Source of the DNA: Clostridiales bacterium | Lineage (GTDB): Bacteria > Bacillota > Clostridia > Oscillospirales > Oscillospiraceae | DNA: 64,000 nt | Reading direction: 5' to 3' | Assembly (NCBI GenBank): GCA_019423635.1 | Contig: JAHZBA010000004.1 | Location: 1 to 64,000, forward strand | Shown: one piece after another, positions 26,862 through 34,069 of the stretch | How positions within the stretch are numbered: position 1 is the first letter of the stretch | How the letters are laid out: every line of letters starts with the position of its first letter | The notes under the pieces: model-generated | What the model was told of the DNA's origin: nothing | The model's input: the letters and a program-made list of their open reading frames with translations, nothing else | Databases searched by the model: none | Program-made: the position numbers and the translations under genes

Positions 26862-27338
26862 TTATTTATTTTTCAGCAGGAGCTCCTTACATCGCCGCCG
26901 GGCCCGGCACAGCCTCATCCGGCTGGCCTCCGGCCTGCAGCCCAGCCGGGCGGCAATCTCCTCATGGGACAGCCCCACCTCAATGTGGAGATAGAGAATC
27001 TGCCGCTCGCCCTCGCTGAGCCCCGGCGGCAGGAGCGACAGGAAATCCGGCGGAGGCTCGCCCGCCGCGGGCTCCTGCTCCGGGAGAATCGGGATCTCCC
27101 GGCTGTAGCACGCCCTGGTCCGCTCATTTTCACAGAGATTCTGCACCGTTTTGGTCAGCCATCCGGGAATATTGGGGTGGTTCCGCAGCTTGTCCCGCTT
27201 CATCAGAAGAGTGGAGAACGCGTTCTGGACGATATCCTCCACGATGCTTTCATCCCACAGTGTGTAGTAGGCAACCTTCACCAGCCTTGGATAATTGGCG
27301 GCATAGATGGGTTCAAACCAGGCCTCCAAATCACTCAC
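26862..27338 (-). CDS. ECF-type RNA polymerase sigma factor
   Basis: The protein has 158 residues from a GTG preceded by GGAGGGAG. Region 2 (IYAANYPRLVKVAYYTLWDES, IVEDIVQNAFSTLL) and region 4 (LSEGERQILYLHIEVGLSHEEIAARLG, ASRMRLCRARRRCKELL) are clear. There are no sigma regions 1 or 3. It is followed after 68 bp by the DUF4367 gene. The promoter it recognises is not evident. It may autoregulate or activate the secreted-protein gene. Confidence 0.9.
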   Translation of the reverse strand: MSDLEAWFEPIYAANYPRLVKVAYYTLWDESIVEDIVQNAFSTLLMKRDKLRNHPNIPGWLTKTVQNLCENERTRACYSREIPILPEQEPAAGEPPPDFLSLLPPGLSEGERQILYLHIEVGLSHEEIAARLGCRPEASRMRLCRARRRCKELLLKNK

Positions 27339-27368
27339 GAGTCTCCCTCCTCCCCTGGAATCAGGTGT

Positions 27369-27698
27369 CTATTCCTCCGGCCGCTCCCCGCAGGCCCGGA
27401 GGATTTTCTCTGCCCAGGCGATATATGCCTCGGACCGTCCCTCCAGCAGTACCAGAATGGTCTCCAGCCCGGAGCGGGACGACGGCTCCCGCATCAGCGC
27501 GTCATAGCTGACCTGGAACACCTCCACCAGGGCGTCCAGAACCTTGACGCTGGCGCCCTTTTCCCCCCGCTCCATTCGGGAGACAAACGCCGTGCTGACA
27601 TTGATCTTCTCGGCCAGCTGCGCCTGTGTCATTCCGGCGTTCTTCCGGAAACGCTGGATGTTCCGTCCCACCAGCACCGCCCGCGGATCTCTTTTCAT
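27369..27698 (-). CDS. XRE family regulator, first gene of the ECF sigma operon
   Basis: The protein has 109 residues, and the ATG is preceded by GAGGTGGAGG. The HTH reads IQRFRKNAGMTQAQLAEKINVSTAFVSRMERGEKGASVKVL. A helical tail follows (GLETILVLLEGRSEAYIAWAEKILRA). It lies 30 bp before the sigma factor gene. Upstream on the minus strand are TATAAT boxes (27727-27732 and about 27800) and a 10+3+10 palindrome that it may bind. Confidence 0.88.
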   Translation of the reverse strand: MKRDPRAVLVGRNIQRFRKNAGMTQAQLAEKINVSTAFVSRMERGEKGASVKVLDALVEVFQVSYDALMREPSSRSGLETILVLLEGRSEAYIAWAEKILRACGERPEE

Positions 27699-27773
27699 GC
27701 CTCCACCTCTTTTTCCCTATGGTTGAATTATATTGTCCATAAGTGAGGATGGAAACGGCCCGGCAGACCTAAA

Positions 27774-27796
27774 AATATTTACCGCAGGTAAATATT
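27774..27796. promoter_or_regulatory. Perfect 10+3+10 operator candidate of the sigma operon
   Basis: AATATTTACC-GCA-GGTAAATATT lies 75 bp upstream of the minus-strand XRE start, next to a minus-strand TATAAT-like box in an AT-rich tract (27720-27900). It probably controls the operon, and perhaps the divergent genes too. Confidence 0.7.
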
Positions 27797-28073
27797 GAAT
27801 TATTATATCACAAAAATCGCTGTATTTCCAGGCGTTTCACGGAATTCTTCCTGATTTTGGGAAATCTGGTTATATTTTATGTTTTTCACCAAATAAGAAA
27901 TTTAGGGGAGTGTTTCCCCTTTTGCCGGGGCTTTTTCTCCGCCGGCGGGCTGGCACAACGCCCCGCAGTCCGGCGGTGTTTATAGGCAGCGCGGTGGGGA
28001 GAGGCGCCGCAGAGAGGGCAGCAGGGAGAGGCGGGTTCCGGGCATCCGTCTTTTTTCGACAATTTTATACATT

Positions 28074-28091
28074 CATGAGGTGTACCTCATG
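28074..28091. promoter_or_regulatory. Operator candidate of the divergent XRE gene
   Basis: CATGAGGT-GT-ACCTCATG is a perfect 8+2+8 palindrome. It follows a TATACA box at 28067-28072, so it covers the likely transcription start, 60 bp before the ATG at 28152. Confidence 0.65.
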
Positions 28092-28151
28092 GCGGCGCTG
28101 ACGGGCTTCCGGCAGAATTTTATCAAAATTCTGTGATTGGGAGGTTGTGTT

Positions 28152-28424
28152 ATGTTACGGAAACAGTATACTGCGTTTCTGCGCCGCTTTTTCTCAAGGG
28201 AGGTCGGGAAGTTCCGGGCACAGAGCCATTTGACCCAGGAGAAGCTCTCGGAGCAGCTTTGCATGGCGCCCCGGTCCTATGCGAGTCTGGAACACGGCAA
28301 GAGCGGCTGTTCCGGATTGACGCTGATGCTCTTTTTGCTGCTGCTGAAAAATGAGGAGGTCATCCAGCTGCTGGACAGCGCCAGAAAAGAGCTGGGGGAG
28401 GCGGGACAGCATGACGCGGCATGA
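28152..28424 (+). CDS. Small XRE-like DNA-binding protein
   Basis: The protein has 90 residues. ATG 28152 follows GGGAGG; an upstream in-frame ATG lacks a site. It contains a short HTH: KFRAQSHLTQEKLSEQLCMAPRSYASLEHGKSG. The remainder (LTLMLFLLLLKNEEVIQLLD) is hydrophobic helical. It overlaps the next gene by 14 bp, so the two are translated together. Confidence 0.8.
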   Translation: MLRKQYTAFLRRFFSREVGKFRAQSHLTQEKLSEQLCMAPRSYASLEHGKSGCSGLTLMLFLLLLKNEEVIQLLDSARKELGEAGQHDAA

Positions 28425-28764
28425 GCTGGACCCCGCCCCGGAGGAGATCTATGATCTGCTGTACCGGCTGGGACTTGCCGCCACATCCGCCGCTTTTTTC
28501 CATCTGGCGTACACCGTCCGGCTGGCGGCGTGCCAGCCCCAGCGGCTGCTGGCGCCGGCGTGGCTGTACCCGGAGACCGCCCGGTGTTACCGGGCTGATC
28601 CGGAGACCGTAGAGCGGAATATCCGCTACCTCAGCGCAAGGGCCTGGAGGCTGGCGCCGGAGCGGCTGTCTCAGATGGCGGGCGTCCCGCTGCACGGTGC
28701 GCCGCCCCCTGTCCGCTTCCTGTCCATCCTGGCCGGGAGTCTGAGAGGGCCCCGCGCCGCATAG
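28411..28764 (+). CDS. Spo0A C-terminal-domain-like mini-protein
   Basis: The protein has 117 residues. It resembles the Spo0A DNA-binding effector domain: EIYDLLYRLGLAATSAAFFHLAYTV, then PAWLYPETARCYRADPETVERNIRYLSARAW, matching the LYP-x-IA-x-x-Y and VER-x-IR-x-x-I-x-x-AW positions of Spo0A. There is no receiver domain. Stand-alone Spo0A_C proteins occur in mobile elements and may act as regulators or directionality factors; the latter is speculation here. It overlaps the XRE gene by 14 bp and lies on the recombinase strand. Confidence 0.75.
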   Translation: MTRHELDPAPEEIYDLLYRLGLAATSAAFFHLAYTVRLAACQPQRLLAPAWLYPETARCYRADPETVERNIRYLSARAWRLAPERLSQMAGVPLHGAPPPVRFLSILAGSLRGPRAA

Positions 28765-29096
28765 CAGTCCGGCGGTTTTGCAGTGCCTGCGGTTCCTGTG
28801 CTCATGCCCCGGATCTTGAATCAGCGTAGTATGCCTTTTTAAGAGGAAGGTCACACCTGGAATCTCCTGGACCGGCGGGGAAAGCCATCCCTGACGTCCA
28901 TGGGGTTTCCGGGAAACCGGTTGGGGCTTGCCCGGAGAGCACCCTTCCGGCGGGTTCTGAGGGCGGATTCTCCTCGCTGCGCAGGCGAAGAGATCCACCG
29001 GGAGTCCTCCGGACATCAGAGTGGGAGAACAGATACCAATCTGTTCTCTCATTCTTGCTTTGGTTCCGTCATAGGATGGGAGCGGAGGTGTCACGG
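28765..29096. other. Non-coding interval with a perfect hairpin
   Basis: No credible gene is present. GAGAACAGAT (29025-29034) pairs perfectly with ATCTGTTCTC (29039-29048) around loop ACCA, followed by a T-rich stretch. It could be a terminator of the XRE/Spo0A-C-like transcript or a protein binding site. Confidence 0.55.
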
Positions 29097-29222
29097 ATGA
29101 GGGAGACCACATTGATTTTGGAAGAGCGGCACGCGCCGCCATACGAAGGAACGGGAGATCACACCTTTCAGCAGATCCTTGCCGCCTGGCTTGCCGGCCG
29201 GCTCGCCGCCCCCCGCGGATGA
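29097..29222 (+). CDS. 41-residue ORF upstream of the serine recombinase
   Basis: ATG 29097 has GGAGG 7 bases upstream. The peptide starts MRETTLILEERHAP and ends with a helix (FQQILAAWLAGRLAAPRG). It shows no known motif. The position between an element regulator and the integrase, and the good ribosome binding site, make it a candidate recombination directionality factor or leader peptide. It is too short to be sure it is expressed. Confidence 0.45.
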   Translation: MRETTLILEERHAPPYEGTGDHTFQQILAAWLAGRLAAPRG

Positions 29223-29298
29223 TGCCGGGGTGCCGGTGGTTCCCGGCCGCGCGAAGGCGTCCCGGGAGGGCGCGGCAGTTTCTGAGGAGGTGTGATCC

Positions 29299-30852
29299 AT
29301 TCTCTGTGCGATCTATGTACGCCTGAGCAAGGAGGATGAAGACAAGCACCAGGCTGAGTCTGAGAGCATCCAGAACCAGAAATCCCTGCTGACCAACTAT
29401 GCCGTCGACCACGGCTGGGACATCTACGCCATCTACTGCGACGAGGACTACTCCGGCGCCGACAGCCTCCGGCCGGATTTCAACCGGATGCTGTCCGCGG
29501 CAAAGCAGAAGAAGTTCCAGATCATCCTCTGCAAATCCCAGTCCCGCTTTACCCGGGACATGGAGCTGGTGGAGAAGTATATCCACGGCTTGTTTCCCAT
29601 CTGGGGCATCCGCTTTATCGCCGTGGCGGACAACGCCGACACGGAGGTCAAGGGCAACAAAAAGGCCCGCCAGATCAACGGCCTGGTCAACGAGTGGTAC
29701 TTGGAAGACCTCTCCGAAAATGTCCGCATGGTCTTTGATTTGAAGCGCCGGGAGGGCCAGTATATCGGCGGGTTTCCCATCTATGGCTACCAGAAGGACC
29801 CCGCCAATAAAAACCACATTATCATTGACCCGGAAGCTGCCGAGGTAGTCCGACAGATTTTCCGGTGGTCCCTGGAGGGCCATGGCAGGCAGAACATCGC
29901 CCATATGCTCAATGAGAGCGGTATTTCAAGCCCGGCCCGCTACAAAGCCGAACATGGCTGGACCTGCAACACACCCTCAAAAAACGACTACGGCCTCTGG
30001 AACAAGACCACGATTTGGCGTATTCTTCACAATGAGATGTACACGGGCACTATGATTCAAGGCCGACGCAGAAAGGTCAGCTACAAATCCAAGGTTTTGA
30101 TTGATGTCCCGGAAGATCAGTGGTATCGAGTAGAGGGCACCCACGAACCCATCATCGACCGGGAGACCTTCGCTGCTGTTCAGCGAAGTTTGGCTGTGCG
30201 CTCGAAAACCGACGGCAGCGGGGAAGTCCACCTGTTGTCTGGCTTGGTGAAGTGCATGGACTGCGGCAGCACCATGAGCAAAGTCACCAACTGTAAGAAG
30301 GGGAGACCCCGTACATCCTACCTCCGCTGCAAGCTCTACGCCGATAGCGGCAAGGCAAAGCTCTGTACCCGCCACTCCATCCGCCTTGACAAGCTGGTCG
30401 ACCTGGTTTCTGACCGCATCCGCTACTATGTCCGGACTTACTATAAATTGGAGCCACTGGACATTCAGCCGAGGCGGGACGCCAGAAGGGAAGCCCTGGA
30501 GCAGGAACGCAAATCCCTGACCACTCAATTGGAAAAGCGTAACAAAGCTCTGAAAACCCTGTATTTAGACAAAGTTTCCGGCATCCTCACCGACGGCCAA
30601 TTCACCGACCTGAACCAATCCTTCCTGGAAGAAAAAGCCCGCCTGGAACAACGCCTGGCGAAAGTTGAAGCCGACCTGGCGGACCAGGAAAAACCCCAAC
30701 AGCAAGCAGACCTAATGGAGAGGGCCAAAGAACTCCTTAAGCTGGAAACCGTCCCCCGGGAACTGGTTGTAGCCCTGGTCGATAAAATCGAGATTGGCGA
30801 ACGCAACCCGGAGACTGGGGAACAACGGGTGTGTATTACCTGGAAATTCTAA
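29299..30852 (+). CDS. Large serine recombinase (integrase of the element)
   Basis: The protein has 517 residues if it starts at ATT 29299, which has GAGGAGG 8 bases upstream. The first in-frame ATG (29488) would remove the catalytic Ser (AIYVRLSKED, Ser10 from the ATT), so initiation must be upstream. An in-frame TGA at 29293 limits the choice. Domains: resolvase (residues 1-150; SESIQNQKSLL, CDEDYSGADSLRPDFNRML, KSQSRFTRD), recombinase domain (about 160-290), zinc ribbon (CMDCGSTMSK...CKLYADSGKAKLCTRHSI), coiled coil, and C-terminal tail. These enzymes recombine attP and attB without homology. It lies at the right end of the element, 175 bp from the junction. Confidence 0.93.
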   Translation: MLCAIYVRLSKEDEDKHQAESESIQNQKSLLTNYAVDHGWDIYAIYCDEDYSGADSLRPDFNRMLSAAKQKKFQIILCKSQSRFTRDMELVEKYIHGLFPIWGIRFIAVADNADTEVKGNKKARQINGLVNEWYLEDLSENVRMVFDLKRREGQYIGGFPIYGYQKDPANKNHIIIDPEAAEVVRQIFRWSLEGHGRQNIAHMLNESGISSPARYKAEHGWTCNTPSKNDYGLWNKTTIWRILHNEMYTGTMIQGRRRKVSYKSKVLIDVPEDQWYRVEGTHEPIIDRETFAAVQRSLAVRSKTDGSGEVHLLSGLVKCMDCGSTMSKVTNCKKGRPRTSYLRCKLYADSGKAKLCTRHSIRLDKLVDLVSDRIRYYVRTYYKLEPLDIQPRRDARREALEQERKSLTTQLEKRNKALKTLYLDKVSGILTDGQFTDLNQSFLEEKARLEQRLAKVEADLADQEKPQQQADLMERAKELLKLETVPRELVVALVDKIEIGERNPETGEQRVCITWKF

Positions 30853-30944
30853 CTTCTACCATACCCTCGGCGAAACGCTTCGCTGTCGCCTATCCCTTAT
30901 TGCAAGCCTTCCATCCGCGCTTTGCGCGGCACTACGGGGGCTTT

Positions 30945-30989
30945 GCAGGGGCTCTGCCCCTGCACCCCGCCACCTTTTGAAAAAGGTGG
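30945..30989 (+). terminator. Hairpins downstream of the recombinase
   Basis: GCAGGGGC/GCCCCTGC (30945-30963) and CCACCTTTT/AAAAGGTGG (30970-30989) are adjacent. The second is followed by ACGAAAACTTTT. At least one probably terminates the recombinase transcript. Confidence 0.6.
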
Positions 30990-31005
30990 ACGAAAACTTT
31001 TCCCT

Positions 31006-31029
31006 GTGTCCTTCCGTTACACTGCCCCA
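31006..31029. other. Right attachment site (attR) candidate, element half
   Basis: GTGTCCTT (31006-31013) is followed by 14 bases and then CA (31028-31029). The spacing is identical to that of AAGGACAC in attL. The ATPase reading frame resumes directly after. Confidence 0.7.
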
Positions 31030-31834
31030 CGTCATCGAACCCCAATACCCGGCGGCGGTGGACCGCTATGTGGACCTGGGGCGGTTCTATGACCTCACGG
31101 CGGCCAAGGCGGACGCCGAGGAGGTGAAAACCCATACCCGCAACTACAAGGCATCCTATGTCCGGGCCTACCACAGCCTGAAGGCCGCGCGGCAGGTGGA
31201 GCTGGACGCGATGGCGTCCGTCCGGAAGACCTTTGACGCGGAGCGTGCGGAGCGGCGGGTCCGGGGGATCATTCAGCGGGAGCTGCGGGAGCGGGGCGGC
31301 CAGAGGGGGCGGACCACCTGGCGCTTTTTGGGCAGCGTGACCCACCGGGGCGGGGTTTGGCGCTTTGACAGCGTGGACGCCCTGTGTCATACGGTCTATG
31401 AGTTCACCGACAGCTGGGAGCTGGCGGGGCAGAGTCTGGCCCAGATCCACCGGGCGGCGGAGGAGCGGGGGTGGGATACCATCGCCTGCCTGGCCCCGGA
31501 GGACCCCGGCAGTATGCAGCATCTGCTGGTGCCGGGACTGGGGCTGGCCTTCGTCACCTCCCGGCCCGGCATGGACTACGGGAAAAAGCCCTTCCGCCGG
31601 ATTCGCCTGGATGCCCTGACGGCGCCGGCGGGCAAGGCCCGGCTGCGGTTCCAGACCCGCATGGTGTCGCTGCTGCGGGAGGAGGCCGTGGGGGCGCTGA
31701 AGGAGGCCAAGGCCAATCACGACAAGCTGGAGGCGGTCTATAACCCCTACGTGGATTTTGACGGCGTCCGGGCCCAGGCGGCCCTGGAGGCCGGGCGGCT
31801 CCTCAGCTGGCTGGAGGATCGGCGCAGAGGATAA
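31029..31834 (+). pseudogene. PRK06851-like ATPase, C-terminal part
   Basis: This frame supplies 267 residues from GTC 31031. It opens with VIEPQYPAAVDRYVDLGRFYD, the family continuation of DGTSPH, and contains the second half: FLGSVTHRGGVWRFDSVDAL, WDTIACLAPEDPGSMQHLLV and FVTSRPGMDYGKKPFRRIRL. The Walker A loop of the second half is not preserved. It ends at TAA 31832-31834. An open frame continues upstream to 30794 through element DNA, but there is no start or ribosome binding site at the junction, so this half is probably not translated unless the element is excised. Confidence 0.82.
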
Positions 31835-31836
31835 CA

Positions 31837-31871
31837 AAATCCCCGGCGCGGCGATACCGCGCCGGGGATTT
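31837..31871. terminator. Bidirectional terminator between convergent genes
   Basis: A 15-bp perfect stem (31837-31851 with 31857-31871), loop CGATA, has AAA and TTT at its ends and lies between the ATPase stop and the hydrolase stop. Confidence 0.88.
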
Positions 31872-31877
31872 GCCGCT

Positions 31878-32816
31878 TCAGACCGCCGCCGGCACGCGGG
31901 CCAAAAGCCAGGTATAGAGGTCCTCGTACACCGTCTCCCGCACGTCCTCGCACAAAATCTCGTGCCGCAGGTCCGGGTAGAGCTTCAAGGTGACGTCCCG
32001 GACGCCGGCGGCCTGGAAGCTGGCAAAGGCCCGTTTGACGCCCTTGCCGCAGTCGCCCACCGGGTCCATGGCCCCGGAGATGAAGAGGATGGGGGTGTCA
32101 GGGTCCATCTGCCGCAGGTTCTCCGGGCGGGCAATGAAGCGCAGGCCCTCCAGCATCTCCCGGAAGAGGCCGATAGAGGGGTTTTCGCCGCACAGGGGGT
32201 CTTCCAGATAGCGGTCCACGTTCTCCTGGCTGCGGGAGAGCCAGTCAAAGCCCGTGCGGTTGGGGGCGAAGCGTTTGTTGTAGGCCCCAAAGGCCAGCTT
32301 TTCCACCAGGGGGCTGCCGTGCTCCGGGCCGATCCGCAAAGACTCCGCCGCTGCCACGGCCCTGCCCCCGGCGATGAGGGCGGGAGACATCTGCCCCGTG
32401 CCCATGAGGATGGCGCCGTCCACCCTTCCGGGATAGCGGATGAGGTAGGTGCGGGCCAGGAAGGAGCCCATGGAGTGGCCCAGGAGGAAGTGGGGCGTGT
32501 CGGGGAAGCGCTCGCGGGCCAGCCGCCGCCGGGTTTCGATATCGTCCGTCACCCAGGTCCAGCTGCCCTTGGGGCCGAAGTACAGCCGCGGCCCGCCGGG
32601 GGCTGCGGATGTCCCGTGCCCCAGGTGATCGTGCCCCACGACGGCAAAGCCCCGGGCCGTCAGGTACTCCGCAAAGGGCTCGTAGCGCAGGATGTACTCC
32701 GCCACGCCGTGGGAGATCTGCAAAACAGCCTGGACAGGCCCCTCCGGCAGCCACTCCACCGCGTGGATGGCGGTCTTCCGGTCCGCGGAGGGGAAGGTGA
32801 ATTCATTTCTGACCAT
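31878..32816 (-). CDS. Alpha/beta hydrolase, monoacylglycerol lipase-like
   Basis: The protein has 312 residues. It shows the serine aminopeptidase S33/hydrolase_4 pattern: LQISHGVAEYILRYEPFAEYL, GHDHLGHGTS, nucleophile elbow FLLGHSMGSFLAR, MGTGQM, FISGAMDPVGD for the acid, and LYPDLRHEIL for the catalytic His. These features point to lysophospholipase or monoglyceride lipase activity; the substrate is unproven. It ends the minus-strand pair that begins with the 33821 gene, 24 bp upstream. Confidence 0.9.
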   Translation of the reverse strand: MVRNEFTFPSADRKTAIHAVEWLPEGPVQAVLQISHGVAEYILRYEPFAEYLTARGFAVVGHDHLGHGTSAAPGGPRLYFGPKGSWTWVTDDIETRRRLARERFPDTPHFLLGHSMGSFLARTYLIRYPGRVDGAILMGTGQMSPALIAGGRAVAAAESLRIGPEHGSPLVEKLAFGAYNKRFAPNRTGFDWLSRSQENVDRYLEDPLCGENPSIGLFREMLEGLRFIARPENLRQMDPDTPILFISGAMDPVGDCGKGVKRAFASFQAAGVRDVTLKLYPDLRHEILCEDVRETVYEDLYTWLLARVPAAV

Positions 32817-32840
32817 GGAAAATCATGCCTCCTTGTGTCG

Positions 32841-33821
32841 TCAGCCCTCCGTCCGGGGCAGGGGCGGCAGGTCCCGGACCAGGGCCTCCAGCATGGCGTC
32901 CTCATTCAGGTGCCAGGTCCTCCGGTGCCGGGCCAGGAGCGGGTTGTCCGTGTGCAGATAGGGCTGATAGATCTCCTGGACGGCCACCGGGTGCAGCAGG
33001 GCCTGATTGAGGGTGTCCAGGGACCTCGGGTATTGGAAGTACAGCTGGGCTTCCGCCTCCGGATGGGCCAGCCGCCAGGCGAAATACGCCTGGGAGAAGT
33101 TGACGGCTTTGGGCAGTCCGATTTGCCGGAACTGGTCCTCCGGAAGCAGGTCCCTGGCCAGAATCAGCAGGCCGTAAGCACTGGCGCACTGGAGCTTTCG
33201 GTATTTCTCGCAGCTGATTTTGCCGAAGGAGCTGCACGCCGCCTGGAGCTGCTCCGTCATGCCCGCCGTGTCCCGGCGCAAAAGCGCCAGGAGAAAGCCC
33301 ACCACGGACCGCTCCCACAGGGGGTGTTTTGTGGCAAGAAACTTCTCCGCCCTGGCGGTCACCCCCTCCGGGTCAAAGGTGGTGTGCTCCGGCGTGTTGT
33401 GCAGCAGGCACAGCAGGAGGTTGGTGCCGTGGACAAGCATGGGGTGGCCGTTTTGGCTGAGCCCCAGCTCCGACGGCAGGACCCGATGGAAAAGGGCCGC
33501 CCCCTCGCAGGTGGTGGCGTCCAGCAGCGCCCAGAGGCGGGCACAGTGGTCAAAGCCGCCGGAGAGCCTTGGCAGAAGGAGCATCCGGGAGGTCTGGAAG
33601 AAGCAACGATGCAGCGCTTCCCAGTCCCCGGCCCGGAGGGCCTCCGGAATGGCCTGCTCCCAGACGGCCTGATACGCCCCCTGACAGGAGGCGGAGACCC
33701 ACTGGATCAGCAGCTTGCGGAAATCCTCCGTCCTGCCGCTTTCCAGGTATTTCTCATGCAGCGTCCGCACGCTCTCCTCAAACCGCTCCAGATAGGCGGC
33801 AGCGGCGGCCTCGCTTCCCAT
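32841..33821 (-). CDS. Uncharacterised alpha-helical protein
   Basis: The protein has 326 residues, predicted mostly helical and cytoplasmic. Hydrophobic helices such as HGTNLLLCLLHNTPEH and SVVGFLLALLRRD look like core-packing helices, not membrane segments. I do not recognise a family; TPR-like helical repeats are possible. It has its own promoter (33877-33905) and is co-transcribed with the hydrolase. Confidence 0.7.
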   Translation of the reverse strand: MGSEAAAAAYLERFEESVRTLHEKYLESGRTEDFRKLLIQWVSASCQGAYQAVWEQAIPEALRAGDWEALHRCFFQTSRMLLLPRLSGGFDHCARLWALLDATTCEGAALFHRVLPSELGLSQNGHPMLVHGTNLLLCLLHNTPEHTTFDPEGVTARAEKFLATKHPLWERSVVGFLLALLRRDTAGMTEQLQAACSSFGKISCEKYRKLQCASAYGLLILARDLLPEDQFRQIGLPKAVNFSQAYFAWRLAHPEAEAQLYFQYPRSLDTLNQALLHPVAVQEIYQPYLHTDNPLLARHRRTWHLNEDAMLEALVRDLPPLPRTEG

Positions 33822-33876
33822 GGGATCCCCCCTTTCCGGAAGATGCCTGCTCTGGCAGATTCATACAGCTGTCTGC

Positions 33877-33905
33877 ATTGTATCACAGCGGACGGGACAT
33901 TACAA
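33877..33905 (-). promoter_or_regulatory. Promoter of the minus-strand pair
   Basis: On the minus strand TTGTAA (33900-33905), 17 bp, TACAAT (33877-33882), 56 bp before the ATG. Confidence 0.75.
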
Positions 33906-33944
33906 TTCCCTTTTGCGGCGATGCCGGGTTCCCTCCGGGATGTG

Positions 33945-33973
33945 TTGACGCCTCCGGCGGAGCATGATACAAT
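33945..33973 (+). promoter_or_regulatory. Promoter of glpK
   Basis: TTGACG (33945-33950), 17-bp spacer, TACAAT (33968-33973), about 97 bp before the glpK ATG. It is divergent from the minus-strand promoter, with 39 bp between the -35 boxes. Confidence 0.85.
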
Positions 33974-34069
33974 CGAGAAAATCTCCCCGGAATTTGGAGC
34001 GGGAGCGCGTCTTTGTCCCGGCGGCTGCCGGGGCGGCACGAACGAGGCAGTCAGAGGAGGCGGTATTGG

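Larger units (their letters stand above)
25346..31028. mobile_element. 5.68-kb serine-recombinase integrative element inserted in an ATPase gene
   Basis: The borders are defined by the split ATPase gene: codon 93 ends at 25347 and the continuation starts at 31031, in the same codon register, with GCC-x-CACG at both junctions. The element carries a minus-strand operon (XRE, ECF sigma, DUF4367, secreted protein), a divergent plus-strand XRE and Spo0A-C-like pair, a 41-residue ORF and a large serine recombinase at the right end. No relaxase, replication or capsid gene is present, so it cannot transfer alone. Fusing the two element ends gives an imperfect 46-bp palindrome centred on CA (16 of 22 symmetric positions), as expected for a serine-integrase attP. 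Excision should restore the ATPase gene. Confidence 0.82.

Noticed and set aside
29488..30852. Recombinase starting at ATG 29488
   Set aside because: That start would delete the catalytic serine and the first strand of the resolvase domain, which are present in frame upstream.
30794..31834. A single 346-residue gene starting at 30794
   Set aside because: The first about 79 codons overlap the recombinase end and hairpin repeats. Family similarity begins only at 31031, at the element junction.
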